Below are positions 48,901-62,117 of a stretch of DNA of 64,000 nucleotides, one piece after another. Position 1 is the stretch's first letter. Every line of letters begins with the position of its first letter. The notes beneath the pieces were generated by a model that made no database searches, had not been told where the DNA came from, and saw only the letters and a program-made list of their open reading frames with translations. Made by a program: the position numbers and the translations under genes. Source of the DNA: Syngnathus acus (Eukaryota; Chordata; Actinopteri; Syngnathiformes; Syngnathidae); assembly GCF_901709675.1 (NCBI RefSeq), contig NC_051097.1, positions 11,262,039 through 11,326,038 of the forward strand, written 5' to 3'.

Positions 48901-51900
48901 ATTCTTGCAGTCCGGCGGCAACGAGAGGAGTTAGTCACCTGTGCTGTATGCGGGCCTCCCCCTGAACCAGAGGTAAGATGGCCTCCAGCACCTTGCTGGC
49001 CGAGCCAGGGAGCATCTCCAGCACCTTCTTCTTCTCCACCACCATCTTGTCCACGATGGTCTTGAAGTAGCGGAGGGCGCTGACCACCTCTTTCTCCTGC
49101 TCCTCCAGTCGACTCACCTTCTGGATTGGCGTGGACAAAACGTGAGACGGGGGGGGAATGTGTGCAAATGGAAAGTGCACGCTTTACCTTGTTGACGGGC
49201 TTTTCGGCGCTCTTGGCGGCGGGCTCGGGCTGCAGCTGCTTGCCTTTCTTGGATGGCGTCCTCTTGATCTTGGGAGAATGGAACTTGTCCATCAGCTTCA
49301 TGGTAAATGAGGACAGGTGGGACCGCTGCGAGTCTACACACAATTGAGGAAGAAACCTCAGAAAACTTTCTTCTCGTCAAACTCTCGTCCTCGTTTGGTA
49401 CCGAGTGTATTTGTACAGACCCGGAAAAAAAGTCACAAGGCTCGCAAACATCTCGTCTTTCATAACGCGTGGCCTTTACGGCAACAGTGGTGATTGGTGG
49501 TGGAAACCTTTCGTGATATCTGGATTTCGAGATCCGCTCACACTGGACCCCTTTGTTCACTCCAAAGTTTAAAGAGGCCCCGGAGGACCACGTTTCACGG
49601 CCTGGCCCGTCAGTGAGTGACATCAGCGCTGAGTCACCGCCATAATCGACGCGACGCTTCCGTCGCGCATCGGCGGGATTTACAAGTGGAGCGTACGCGG
49701 CCCACGAAAGTCACGCTAGCGCCGTTAGCATGCACACGGCAAGCGGGCTTCCTCAGTGGCATTGAGGTCATCGACTAGAACTTGTCTGGCGCTCGGTTTA
49801 AAGCGCGGCGCACCGAGCATAGCAAACCGCGGTGTCATAACATTTCTTTTCTCCTTTATATTCTGCCGAGCTTTCACAGCCCAGTAGAAATCTTTGTAGT
49901 CACTGTCGTCATAGTGATGTTTTTTTTAAAATTTTTTATACCACTATGAGCAAACACACAAAGACTGGAAATAGTCTCGTTAGTATGAAACAGAACCGGA
50001 AGAAGCCCGATTGCTGTGCACGTCATCACTCAAACCTGTTCCTGATTCTCACTGTGGCGAGCTATCACTTCTGCTATTGGACATTTGTGAATGTTATTTT
50101 TAATCGAGTTGAACCGATACGCCTCCATGTTGAGAGCTTGGTCTGCTGGCCTTCTGCTTTTATTTTTTTTTCAGACAGTTAAATCATGCAAGTGACCCAA
50201 AATGTCTCATTTGCATTGCTTGTTTTGTTGCTCACAAGAACAGGAAGGAGACGCGATGATGAACTTTCTTGCATCTTTGATCAAAAACAAATCAAAACAA
50301 GCAACAGGTGACGTCTGAGCTTGTGACAGGCCCGGCCCGCTCTGGTGTGTGTCCAGGTGCGTTTTCAGGCCTCGCTGTCATCAGCCTCGATGGGTGCGAG
50401 GGGATGCGCTCAAGGTTACGCACACAGCTTGGTTTTCACCCCCTGCCCCCCCCTTCCAGTTCCCGTCCATGCGCTGAAAGTGTGCACGTGTGCGTCACAA
50501 AGGTCGGTCGGCATAGCAGCTGGCGAGGTGTGCAGTGCATCGGAAAGAAAACGTCACAAGCCAATAGAAGAATCCAAAAGGATCACATGGCCGTTTTGGT
50601 CCAGAAAAGTTGTCAACGTCGGGCGGGTGGCCCGTTTTGTGTCGTAGCTAATCGCAGGGACACGGAATTTGGAGCGAGACCGGAGTGCCTGAGCAGATAC
50701 AAACAGCAAGGTGGCAAAATTCAACAGGAAACGTCATTTATTGGCTCCTTGGTCGAGCTTTAAAGGGCCACCGCTGGGCGAGCGTGCCTCGGGTTGGAGC
50801 CAGGTCCTGGTTAATGGTACGTTGAAACACAGGAGTGGAGATAAAAGATGACGAGGAAGTGACCAAAAAAAAAGGAGGTTTGAATGACGGAGCCCTCGGA
50901 CAGCGGTGATGAGCAAAGCGGACGCCCCCGTTATGTTGTGTCGCTGTTTACAAAGTGTTGCTATGGCGACGACGCGTTTCGTCTCTCTCCGGCCTTCCCC
51001 AGCTGCTGGACATGAACTCCGGCGACCGCTCGGAGGCGCGCCCAATCACTCCGCCGTGACTCTCATCGGCGTCATGGCCGCGTGGACACGCCGTACACGT
51101 CGATACCGATTGTTGCGTCACACAAAGTGTGAAATCATATTACATCGCGGAGCACAGGCGATTCCTTCAAGAAAAGACCACTTCATCCCGGTTCCATCGG
51201 GTGCAAATTCACACGAGATTCGGACAAAACGGTCCATTCACGAGGTCGGAGTGAGTACCTGAGCGTGTCGTTGAGTACGGATGCGTTTACAGCCCCCCCG
51301 GCTTGAACGGCGCGTCTGTTTCAGGTCAACGCCGACAAAGCTCCCTCTCTGTGCAAGCTTTCTTCCATCTGCGTGGTCATTCGTGGCTCGTTAGGTCACA
51401 CCTTTCCGCTCTGGCGTGACGTGGCCAATTGCGCACTCGCCATTTGCATTTGAGTGAACCTTTTTACGCATGGCGTACAAACAAGCGGAATACCGCAGGG
51501 CCTGGTTCTAAGCACGGGACACATTGAGAAATTTGCCAGCGCGTGGCGGAAATGTCAGCGGCCGGCTTTGCACGCACGATTCCACGTCGCTGCCGGGATG
51601 ACGTTTTCAACTTTAACGACTACCGAATTTCTCCCGGCGACAGCCGAGCTGCAAATTGTCCCGTGAAAGCGCCGGCTAAATGGGGCCGCAGACGAGCTCG
51701 CACGTGATGCCGAGCATTCAAAGTGGGAAATAACACACCCCGTCTTTTTTTTTCATTCGGCGCTCCCCCTCCCGTTCCTTCCCCCGTGACGCCGAGGCCG
51801 CTGGCTGCGTTTCCTGTCCCTCGGTGAGCGCCGCTCCCCCTTTTGTGGACATGACGACACAATCTGTTCACAGCGGGCGGGACCGTGTCGGAACCTGACT

Positions 51901-52540
51901 CACCGAGACGGGCCGGGCCAAATAGATTTTTTTTTTTAAATGACATGGAGCAATTAAGGTACTTTGGTGGCCTCACATGTAAACAAGGAGGCTGTCGGTT
52001 TCTGTTAAACGGAGTTGACGTTGTCTGGCCGGGCGCGGGAAGTGAACATTCCAGTGCCGACGCAGGTACTTGGGATATTGTCTGTCGCGTTCCATTTTCC
52101 CATCTGACAGGCAGACGTTCGTTCGTTCATTTGTTCGTTCGTCGGTTCACCTTGGGTGAAAACCAACAGACAAAAGAGAAGCGCCAGGTGCTATAAATAG
52201 CCGGCTTGTCAGCCGCCGCGCCAGCGTCAAGTCTGAAAACAAAGCGATCTGCTGAGATGAGTTCGGAGGCGCCGCCGCCAGACAGCAGCTGCTCCGATCC
52301 GAGCCAGAGGCCCGATAAAACAACTTTGCCAGAGAGCGGCCTTAAGCGGCAAAACAACTCACGCTTTGCAGAAGTACGCACGCTTCCATAAGTAAAAGTC
52401 GAGCTGGCTGCCGCCGCGCTAACGCAACCTTGCCCGAGGAGCGAAGCGTGCCAGCCAGATGATATCTCGGTAGGCAATTTACAGTGACAGTCAGGTGAAG
52501 AGCGGAGGAGTCCAAAATGAAGGAATTTGGAGTGGAAAGC

Positions 52541-52586
<46 letters not shown>

Positions 52587-55364
52587 CATTGGAAAGACTA
52601 GCCCTTCATATTGGAGCAGCAGTCACCTCAATGCCCCCCCCCCTCGGCCCACATGGCCTCCACCACCCTGCCCCCGCCACACTCACAAGGCCCACGACGG
52701 AAGGATGTGGCCCGGCTGGCTCCGCCCAGGCTCGGAGCCCAGCAAATGAGCACCTTGTGAAAAGCCGCACGGCACCGAAAGCCCGGCGAGGAATGTCCCC
52801 TGCTGCATTTCAGCGTGCCACAGAGCCCGTTTTGCACTCTCGGCCCGGCCAGCGTGGACAAAAACAAAAAGTCAAAATAAAATATGTTTGGCTGGATTCT
52901 CGTGGCACAAAAGCTATTGGAGTGTCACGAGCCGTTCGCTTCTCCGGTTAACAGACGGCCGGCCCGCTTTACCTGAGAAGTCACCGTCCAGGTCCCCCGG
53001 TAGAGAGGAGTCCGAGTCCTCGGAGGAGGCTCGGCTCCTCCGGCTGGCGTTGCCCATCCGAGCGAGCGAGCGCTCCGCCGACACTTTTTGTCTGCTAACT
53101 AACGGCCGTCTGCTGGCATTCTTCGCAGGCCTGCTGAGAATTAGTCACCGCTCGCTCATGGTGATCACGCTGGCTTGACCCTCTTCCAGGGAAGCTCCAC
53201 AAATAGCAGCGCTGGGCAGAGGAGGAAGTAGCGCTTCAACAAAGCAGAAGGCCACCACAGGTGCCAGCCACCCAGCTAGCTGGCGTGGGGAGCAACCCAA
53301 GCGTGGCAGGGGTTGGAAAAGGCCCGCGGACGGCCCGCTTTGACACCAACAAATGACTCATCTTCAGAGACAAACGCAAAGAAGTCGCAGCCATGCGCGA
53401 GATCCAGCACCTTCCAAAACTAAGTCCACGTTCATGGTTCTCGGGCCAGCGACCATCGCCGAAGCCTCGCCGTTAGCTTCGTGTGGCTAATCACTAGCGA
53501 TGGCCACCGCTCTGAGCCGTTCTCCTTGTTGCGCGGAGATTCCCTCCGCTTCCCGACGGAACTCCTGCTCCCCCCGCCTCCCTCTATTTGCTTTCCCATA
53601 CAAATCACAATAATTACAGTGCAGCCAGCGAGCAGAAAAAGAAAAAAAAGTCTTTCATGTCGTGGCTGAAGCGCTTTGCAGCCGTCAAACCTCAAAACTG
53701 CAGCGTTTCAAGATGAGCTGCCCGAGGGTTGGGGGTCCTGTCAAGGGTGCACCCCCTGGGTTGTTGGCCGTTTTCCCACCTTAAGGGGGGCAAAAATAGG
53801 ATGTGGCTGTCTACTCCCATTGACTGCTGACAGACACACAAGGGCTAATTATAAAACACAACTCCTCGCAACGCTCACATGCCAAAGCTGTTGTGTCACT
53901 CTGGAGGGGTCCAATCACTTTTTCCAACAGACAGCAAAATAACATGAAGTCAGAGATGCACCCAAAAAATACAAACACTCACCAAAAAATGATTCATTCA
54001 AGTGGTTGATTCCAATAGACAAGCAGTCACTACTCAGGGAGTCCCCCTTGCGCGTTAGTAATAATGCTGACTGACAATAACAGCAATGTTGCAGACACCA
54101 AAGCAATAAAACATTGGCCGCAAACAATAGCCGCGATGGAAATCCAGACAGAAGCATGCAAATCCTAAATGAAGGGACATTCCAAATGATCAGCAATGGA
54201 GTCGCCCAACTGGATGGCTTGCACGCTCCAGCTTGAAGCAAGCATACTCGGTCGGCATCTAACGGAAGAACCGTGCCAGAGCCTTCTCGTTTCCTCAAAG
54301 TGATGCTGTGCCACAGCGAGAGAGCAACAACGCATTCATCCTCCCATACATCAGCGATTGTCCAAAACAGGACAAACGAGTGACACGGGGGACACGGTGA
54401 CCGTGGTGACGGGCAAATATGCTGATGTGAGACGACGGGCTGGACGTCTCCCGTCAAGTTCCGTTAGTTTACATGCGCATTGATCGGCCCTCTTGCTCTG
54501 CACGCTATGGCAACCGTTTGGCGTGATGCATTTTTGGCAGAGTTGCACTCCAACAGAAGCCCCCAAAAGACTTTTTGTATGCTGTACAATTAAAACTCGC
54601 TCGTATTGTCACTCAACTTGCCTCGCATGCAAAACAAACCCTGCTGACCGACCACAAGTCGTCAAAACAGTGAAAATGCAACGCAACGGAATGAGAAAAA
54701 CACATTTGCGAATTGCCAATCATCCTGTAAAGGTCGAATTGAAGCAACTGGACTCTTCTTGCTTGTTGAATTGATCACAATAATTCTGCTTTTGAAAAAG
54801 TCAAGTCAAGTGGAGACTTGACTTGGAGGATTTGACTTGCGATAAGACTTTGAACATTCTTGAGACTCGGGGATTGCAGATGGAACCATTTGAAGCACGT
54901 ACGACTTGATTAACGACCACAAGCGCAGTGGCGTGGTGGTCTCGGGAGCCTACACGTCAACGAGCCCAGGCAGGCAGGCAGGCAGGCAGCCAGCCAGCCG
55001 AGCCCAAAGCTAACCGTTAGCCGCGCGACGAGCTCCCGTTCCAAACGCCGCCCCGCGCTACGGACTTAGCTGGCCCGTCGGCTTGCTAAATCTTGGGCGA
55101 AAAGTGAAAGTCAATGTGCAGCGGTGAAAACACAGCTAAGTCTCGCATTATCGCTGTGCGTGCTCTTACGAGGAAGGATGCCGGTGATGGGGGAAAAAAA
55201 AAAAAAGCTAAAGAGCTAATAAGCTACAAGCAAAACGTACGAGGCCCGATTGGACAAGCGTACACAATGAATGTTACCCCCGGTAGCATAGCGAGCATCC
55301 CCGGCCTCGGAGTACCGTTACACGGCCGAGTCTTACCTTGCTTACTCTCGATTTTGCCCGACAT
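39948..55364 (-). CDS. rapgef1: RAPGEF1 (C3G), guanine exchange factor for Rap1
   Basis: Crk-bound exchange factor that loads GTP on Rap1 in adhesion and growth-factor signalling. Constitutive exons: 55337-55364, 49188-49333, 48939-49120, 48530-48686, 48370-48458, 48135-48281, 47334-47448, 47086-47269, 46514-47020, 45874-46076, 42577-42719, 42343-42439, 41874-41949, 41709-41793, 41524-41616, 41263-41448, 41101-41185, 40925-41019, 40771-40849, 40596-40697, 40412-40509, 40208-40336, 39948-40098. Total 3,177 nt, 1,058 residues (human about 1,077). The start MSGKIESKQ joins DSQRSHLSSFTMKLMDKF. Crk-SH3 sites: PPPALPPKKR, APPALPQKKR, SPPPLPEKK, PPALPPKQR. REM domain at about 690-815 (LVLYCEAFLTTYRTFISPE); CDC25 catalytic domain at about 815-1045 (LTLLDAELFYKIE, LRKLNNFNSYLAILSALDS). 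C terminus IKPRNIARRKTERDEKT. Confidence 0.95.
41617..41708 (-). other. rapgef1: U12-type AT-AC intron of rapgef1
   Basis: Minus strand: the exon ends CACTACAG, the intron opens ATATCCTC and closes GCAC, and the next exon starts ATATACAAG. A perfect U12 branch motif TTCCTTGAC lies at 41,627-41,635, with its branch adenosine 11 nt from the acceptor. Splicing gives HYR then YTSFCHSPDTFKKRV, the same length as the mammalian protein. A GT-AG reading changes length and frame. Confidence 0.85.
43079..43171 (-). CDS. rapgef1: rapgef1 cassette exon, EGEYVNLYSSS type
   Basis: 93 nt, phase 0 at both ends, acceptor CCCGTAG, donor GTAAGT. It encodes SESANDEGGEGEYVNLYSSS and onward to SLR, with a tyrosine motif (YVNL) of the SH2-binding kind. 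Inclusion between 45,874-46,076 and 42,577-42,719 keeps frame. It is likely an optional exon in the Crk-binding region, where C3G is known to be alternatively spliced. Confidence 0.65.
43471..43603 (-). pseudogene. rapgef1: rapgef1 cassette exon with a frame break in a G run
   Basis: Good acceptor (pyrimidine tract then GGCCGCAG) and donor (GTGAGC). The first part reads SVDQAALTSAIVPDGRGGG. As given, with 11 consecutive G (C on plus strand, 43,547-43,557), the frame reaches TGA at 43,484-43,486. With 10 G the exon would be 132 nt, open throughout and phase 0 at both ends, ending SESFLGDSLQA. It may be a real exon with a homopolymer error or allele, or a decayed exon. Confidence 0.45.
44639..44800 (-). 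CDS. rapgef1: rapgef1 serine-rich cassette exon
   Basis: 162 nt, 54 codons, phase 0 at both ends, acceptor TTTCTCCAG, donor GTGAGT. It encodes ASHSSSPSSSSSSSLSCHLQ and onward to AAVTTPT. Serine-rich and proline-poor, it would lie just after the fourth Crk site. Optional use is inferred from symmetry and position. No homologue was recalled with certainty. Confidence 0.55.
49334..52972 (-). other. rapgef1: rapgef1 first-intron DNA, downstream part
   Basis: Intron between the alternative first exon and exon 2. No coding exon recognised. It holds a CA microsatellite (52,544-52,583) and several CG-rich patches. The plus-strand frames are not supported by homology. Confidence 0.5.
52544..52583. 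repeat. CA microsatellite
   Basis: About 20 uninterrupted CA dinucleotides within a rapgef1 intron. Confidence 0.95.
52973..53057 (-). CDS. rapgef1: Alternative first exon of rapgef1 (MGNA N terminus)
   Basis: The ATG at 53,055-53,057 opens MGNASRRSRASSEDSDSS and the exon closes GDFSG at a GTAAAG donor after 85 nt. It ends with one G in phase 1, exactly as the 55,337 first exon does, so it joins exon 2 (DSQRSH) in frame. Human RAPGEF1 also has an isoform starting MGNA, as I recall it. Gly2 could be myristoylated, although position 6 is Arg rather than Ser/Thr. Confidence 0.65.
53058..55336 (-). other. rapgef1: rapgef1 first-intron DNA, upstream part
   Basis: No exon recognised. The part just above 53,057 should act as promoter for the MGNA exon. 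A CAGG repeat run lies at about 54,967-54,992. Confidence 0.5.
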
Positions 55365-55780
55365 TTTCCTCCTCTCGGTGGCCCGCACTCGGTGGTTCCG
55401 ACGAAAACGCTGGCGCCTCGCAGCTGGTTCGTCGCCGTCGCCACCGACGACGACTATTCCCTCCTTTTCCGTACACCGTAGTGTCCGTCAGACGGTTCCG
55501 GTGGGCTCAAATTCTGGTATCCGTCTTCCACACACATGGTGCGGGTCCAGGCGAAGGGAGGACGAAAAGAGGCCGCTCCTCACTCGAGTCGGTCCGTCGC
55601 TGAGTGATCTTCCGCTAGCTCCACACAACAGGCGCACGCGTTGACGTCTGGTGGCGGAGCCCGTCAACTCGCGAGTGGGAAAACACAGCGAGCGAGCAGC
55701 CAGTCAGCCACTGTCGAGCGAGCGAGCGCTCAGCCGGCGCGACAGCGACGCGCCGTGGCAGGAATGAGCAACTGCAATCT
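55365..55780 (-). promoter_or_regulatory. rapgef1: rapgef1 main promoter and leader, CpG-rich
   Basis: Upstream of the MSGKIESKQ start, the sequence is rich in CG, with repeated GAGCGAGCG words near 55,690-55,735 and no TATA box, typical of a CpG-island promoter. The transcription start cannot be placed by eye. Confidence 0.5.
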
Positions 55781-58700
55781 GTCAACACTGGGATGGGCGT
55801 GTGTGTGGAGCTCCGCGCCCGCTGAAGTTTACACGGGGTGGGGGGGGCACAGTGGTGGTTTGGGGGTCGAGGTGCGCCGATCCGCGGCCTGGTAAACACG
55901 TTTGGGGACCACTTGCGTAGTGTTCCACAGCTCCGCTCCTTGCTGCGGCTGCCTGCATGATCACAGTGGGGGCCACCGAGGAAAATTGTTAGTGTAGAAA
56001 ACATTTCACCAGCCAAAACTGAGGAGGGTAAATGTTGAAAAAACTTTCCACTAATGGGGAGTCCTTTTTTTGGAAGCCTTTCGTCCATGCATCCTACTCG
56101 CAGTGCTGTTGACCCTGAGCGCACGCAGCTGCAGCGAGCGTAACATGAAAATATTCATGAGCCAGCCGCCAGTTGTGAAAAAGGCCGCCGGAGGTGTCCC
56201 GAGTGTTTTCTCTTTCTTATTTCCTTCTTTATGAATTATTGACTTGCTTCTTTTATTGCTTGAGTGATCTAGGTCAGCTCGTGCGTTCAAGTGCAGACAC
56301 GCGCGCACATACGTCACATGTGTTGAATTAGTGATCGGCCCGGTTGCTCGTTGGCCCATATTCGATCAATGCAACCGCTCGCTGCCTTTGCCTCGCACAC
56401 GGCAGGAGGCCGCGCCCGTGAAAAGCGGAATTCCTTCCCCGAGGCTACGATAAAGTCACACATAGGCAAGACAATGAGCTCCTTAGCAGACTTGTTCGGG
56501 CAGGATGGACCTGCACTCTTTACACTCGCTTGCTTCCTCGGCTTTTATACTCGCGGATTTCGGGATTTATTTTTAATTTTTATTCAGTGTACAGTGGAGC
56601 CCCATTCCACGCCGACCCGGAAATAGCAAAAACCCGCCTGTTCGAATCCCAATGAAATAGGTGGGGGACAAAGTACGAGACATCATACATGACGTGTATG
56701 ATAGATATTGCGTGGGTCGTTTTGACAGCGTTTCAGTCCTTGCATCCATCCTTGTGCACCTCACTGTCCATTTCATAGAGATGCAACGTGACTCTGCTGC
56801 CACCTGTTGGCTATATGCACATATCGACAACTTGAAGTCCATTTGTACAGCTTTCAATGCAATCCAATGCAATACTGGATCAATTATTAAACTACTATTT
56901 GTGTGAAAGTGTCAAAATTGTCCGCAGTGTGATGCCGAGGCCTGTGCTATGTACATTCTGTACTACTTACTAGCTTTACTGTGCATACAATCCCGCCATC
57001 ATACATTTGGCCACAAGGTGGCGTGCAAGTACTACTTTTGAGAGCGTCTTGCTGGAGCGCTGTTGTCGCTTGGACAGAGATGCTGCTAATGAGATGTGAT
57101 CTAAGATGCGGGTCTCCAAATGGAAAGGCGCTGGAAGTGCTGGCCTCGCTCTCTGTTCTTATGATGATGATTAATTGAAACAAACGCGTTGCGAGGAAGG
57201 GAGCACTGAATGCTAGTTTACTCGGCTCCTTTCCTCACCCAGTCTCGTGGGCCGTAAACGATGCGTTGCTTGTGTGCAGTCTCGTTGTACCACGAGCTCA
57301 ATGACTTTTTAAAGCCTAAATTGTCATTGGCATTCAAATGAAAACTGGGTTCAGTGTACACTAGAACAATTTGAGGAAAGTAAACTACGTTAAGGCGGGG
57401 GCTTCCCTGTCCAGCCAAAGACATTAAGGATGGCATTTGATCCCTGGCGGCCATTTTTTATTTGTATTTTTTCAAAGGGCGAGCCGAGACGCAGCTTTAA
57501 AGCGCCGTTCACCTTGGTCGGGGGTCACGACCTCTCGTGCAGGCAGCCAGATCATAAGTGGGGGATTCGTCAGACTTCGACTGGAGACACTTAACCGAGA
57601 AAAAACACACACGAGTGGTCTATTTTTGTCCTTTTCCATGGTGGAATTAAGATGAATGGCCCTCGATATGTGTGTGTGAGTGACGGTAGAGAGCTGCTGG
57701 ATGAAGAGGACAAGATGTCTGGGTCATAACCTGCTCAATACTGCATGAGAATGGAACACTCTGTCACTGCCAAGAGCTAACGTGCCGCGTGTTGACAAGG
57801 TCGCGCGGACGACAAGGAGGTGCGGGAAGGAAAAAGAAGCCAAGCCAAATGGAATGTTTTGGCCAGTAGGCCGCAGGAAGAGGCTTGACGACGGACGTGA
57901 ACGCGTGCTGGGCTGGGCTGGGCTTGGCAGGAATTATTTATGTGCTGATGCAGGCGCTGTTGGGCTGCTCTATGGAAACGGCGCCTTTCAACATCTTGCC
58001 GTCTCCTTTCGCCCGAGACGCACTCCCGAGTGACATTTAACTGAAGCGGGCCAAAGGGCAGCAAACCAGAACCACCGCCGGGCGAAAATGCTCCCGCCTA
58101 CTTGCACCTCGGCCTCCATTAGCCTTTGGCGTCTCTGGGGGGAATGGAAGGGGGGGGGTCTCTCTCTGAGGCGACCTTTTGCCCACTGCCTGAAGTGTAA
58201 ATGCGCATGCAAGTGCGGCGACCCTTAGACGAGTTAATTGCATAAAAATATTTTGTTCATCCACTTTTTCTCAGCACGGTTAAATAATTAATCCAAATAA
58301 TAATAATTAAAAATCAAATTGCCAAAACGGAAACCCACAAGACCAAAAAATGAAAGTCATACCTATTTGTCCTTTCACCGATGTTGTGAAGTCTGCTTGG
58401 CGCCATCTAGCGGTAGAGCGCCTGAAGCTCACGCCGGTTTATCAGGATAACGGCAAGAGCGGCAGAAGGCAAGAAAAGCCTGCGAGTGAACACAGATTGA
58501 CAGATAAACACCATCAAAAGCTCCTGGACAATCCTGTGGGAAATTTAGCGTCTCTAATCCGCCTGATTGTGTGCGATGAGCGCTCGGGGAAGCGCCGAGG
58601 AGGAAGGGGGGGGGGGGGGGACCAGCTCAGCAGCATCGATCCCCTGGAGGCGAGGTCGCCGGCCAGGCCTTTAACCTGCAGCCTCCATCGAGTCCTTCCC

Positions 58701-61700
58701 GCGGTGGTTTGGGTTACTCGCACACACTGACAATCACAACCGCCGATCTCGAATTTGGACAAAAACCAAGTCAAGCTACTTGATGAGCACGAAGACTGCC
58801 AGCAAGCTTTGACAATGACCGTTAGTGAGCAGATGTCTGACCAGAACGGTAGGATTTTCTTGGAGCTTAGTCGCGTTGATAGAGTGCGCACAGGTGAAAA
58901 GCGCCTAAATTAGCCACGGAGTGACAAGGAATTATGCTGATTCCCTTGTAAAGCCACACAAAAGATGAATTGGCGCTCTGGTGTAAAAGGAGGACATGGA
59001 TGGCGGTGCGAGAAAAGAGGGAAAGGAAGAAAAAAAAAAAGGAAAGGACTCGGCTCATTATCTCACCACAGCCAAAGCCGCAGAAGAAGAGACGATAATA
59101 TAATTGAAAAAGGCGGCGGAAACTGCCGTACGCGTTGAGCCAGTGGGCCGCCTGCGCCCCGACACTGATGGACATTTTTATGTAGACACACTAACCTAGT
59201 TAGCGGCCCCTCTTGCCAGGCACGGTCGTGTATATTAAGCTTCTTTTAATTGGCCACCAGACAAATTGGCCAATGAAACGCCCGCACACGCACATGCGGG
59301 TCATGTTCATTTCTTGCTCACTCGCCTGTGACGTGAGCATCAGTGCGCCATTTGCTTCAATGTAAAAGGCCATTTGGGGAGAAAAATGGACCATTTTGTT
59401 AAATAGCTGTTCTCCGAATCAAACGAGATATAGCCCTGTCGCAAGTCTCTGTACACAGTTAAGCCCCGCCCCTAGAATCCAATCAATGGTGTTTAAAGAG
59501 AAGCGAGGGGTCACCGATTGCGGTCCACCTGGCCCCGAGGACTGGAATCGGGCCCACTCTTGGTGATTTGAAAAAAACATTCCTAAGCTTGCCCACTTTC
59601 GATGCAAACTTGGCAAACAAAGCACAATGTGAGGCAGAGTGAAATGTTCACGGCGCTTGCCGTTGAAGGCGAGCGTTGCGCCGCCCGCGGCAGGCTGCCC
59701 GCCCGCGAGAGCGTGGAAAGTCGCTCAGCTCGCCTGTCAGTGCGGCCCAGTTCAAAGGCCAAGCGGCCCGCTCTTTGATCCGCAGCCTCCTAATGAGCTT
59801 TTCAGACGAGAAGCCGAGATGAGAGGGTGGACGCTTTCAAACGCAACCTTCCTTCTGGGGAGGAAGAAAAAAAGAAAAAGAGAGCTGCAAGCAGGCCTAA
59901 GATGTTGCCCTGACCAACATTAGTATTCCCGAAAGTCTCCCCATCTGCATGAGTAAAAGGCGGCCGAGCGGCCGTCCTCAAGGTCACTTTCTTCACGACG
60001 AGCCTGACGAGACCTAACGCCACGCAGAACAGCCCCCCCCCCCCCACTGTAAACACAGATTAATAATGCCAATAATTGCCTTTGTAGCCCCGCCCAGCCT
60101 CGGGGTGGATGCGCTGCTTGGGATTTGTCGGGAAGGATTACAAGCGGCGGCAAGAAAAGCACCGATGGGGCCAACGTCGTTCCGGGGGAGGACTATTTGT
60201 TAAACTGTGTGCCTGTGTACAGCACATTAGCTTAAAGGCGAGAAAAAAAAAAAAAAAAATCCCCCCAGGCGAGAATCTGCAGTGTGCAATCAAAAAGAAT
60301 TTTTAATGTCTCGTTCGTATTCAGCCGGCTTGCGTTTGCCGCTCGGTGACAGGCATACATTACCCACATTACGTCTCATCACGCCCAGCTCATGGGCTGC
60401 CATTTTCAGCAACATAAAAAAAAATATATATATATTACAGCCAGCACCCAAAAAAAAAAAAAAACTGCCAGTCCACTTTAGACTCTACGATGGAGGCGGC
60501 TGCATTTTTAAGAAAAAACAATTTCAATCAAGCTCAAGTCAGCCCACCTCAAGAATAATTCATTAAAATCTTCAAGGTCCGCTTTAGATAAAAGTAGTGC
60601 TCATGCACGGTGTGAATACTCAAGGGCTCACTGTTGATTTTATCTTCCCGTCGCTCAAAATGCAAATTTTGGTTGACATGGACCTCGTGACTGCTCACAA
60701 TTCCAAAATGGCGTCTAAAAAAACAAAACAAAATAAGACTGATGGGCTCTTCAATAAGATAAGGAGTGAAATTCCTCTGGATTCTCCTGATGATGAGAAA
60801 AAAAAAAAAAAAGGGAGGCGTCAGTCATCTTTGGACGTGCCAGCTCTTAATGATGGGCGAGCGGCGGTGCGACATCAAAGCGCGCCTGACAGACGGACGG
60901 ACGGACGGACGCGTACGGGCTGACGCGCATGTTAAAAGCCCGTTCGCATGAAAATCTAAATAAACTTCTGCACACCAAAGAAATCCCGCCACCATCATCA
61001 TCATCTTCTCCACCTGAAGACATACTTGGAAATGCATCTTTTTTTTTCTGGATTTCTGAAATGCTTCAAAGGGCTCAAAGTCAGTCATGTTCTTTTTTTT
61101 TTTTCTTCCTCATCATCATCTTCATCATCATTAGAGCCGCCGCCACCGCTGCCGCCGCGCGTTCTAGTGACAGCAGCTCGGCTTTAGCCAAACGCGAGCG
61201 CAGGCCTCCCTCCGGGTGAATTTGTTGGGAAAGAAAGAGAAAGCCACAAAGATCACTCAAATAACTTGGGGGGGGGAAAAAGTAAGCCGGCTTTGACAAA
61301 CGACAAAATGCCGACGTTGATTTGATGACAATTTGGATGCAAAGCTAGCAAGTCCACTTTCTGACCGTTTGGATTGTTTATGACGTCTGGGTTTTTTTTT
61401 TTTCATGCTGCATTCCTTCCTCTTTGGCCTGTCCACTTGGAGTACCGAGTCATTTTTTAAAGGCGGCACCAGACCGATTGAGTCGCAACCTTCTTTGCGA
61501 GTCGCGAAAGAGCAGATCGGTTCTCAAAGGTCGTTTTGGTAAATGGGCTCATTTCACAGTAATAAAAATAGAAACAATAATAATACAAACATTAACAATA
61601 GTGACAGTGGGAAAGACTTTTTTTTTATATAACAAGAGAAAAATAGCAAAACAAGTTTACATGCCCAAAAGTGCTTCCTTCTGCATGTACTGAATATCCC

Positions 61701-62025
61701 CGAGCGTGTGTGTTTACATGTATGCAAATTTAATCAAATAAATAAAAGCGAATTTCTCCCTTGAGGGTCAATTAAAAGATTCTTCCTTTTCGGCCTCACG
61801 GAGGGAGCGTGAATGTGCATTCAGCGAGCGAGAGGAGCAGCGAGATGTTCACAAAGCGCTGCACTTTCTCATGAACTCGCTCGCTCTCTCTCTCTCCATC
61901 CCTCTCTCTTTCTCTTGCCTGTCCACTCCAAGCTGAATAGCTGATTAAGCAGGCATTGATTAGCACAGCCTTATTGGCATCCCGTTTGCGTTGACCCTGC
62001 ATGCACACACATGCGCGCACGCACG

Positions 62026-62117
<92 letters not shown>

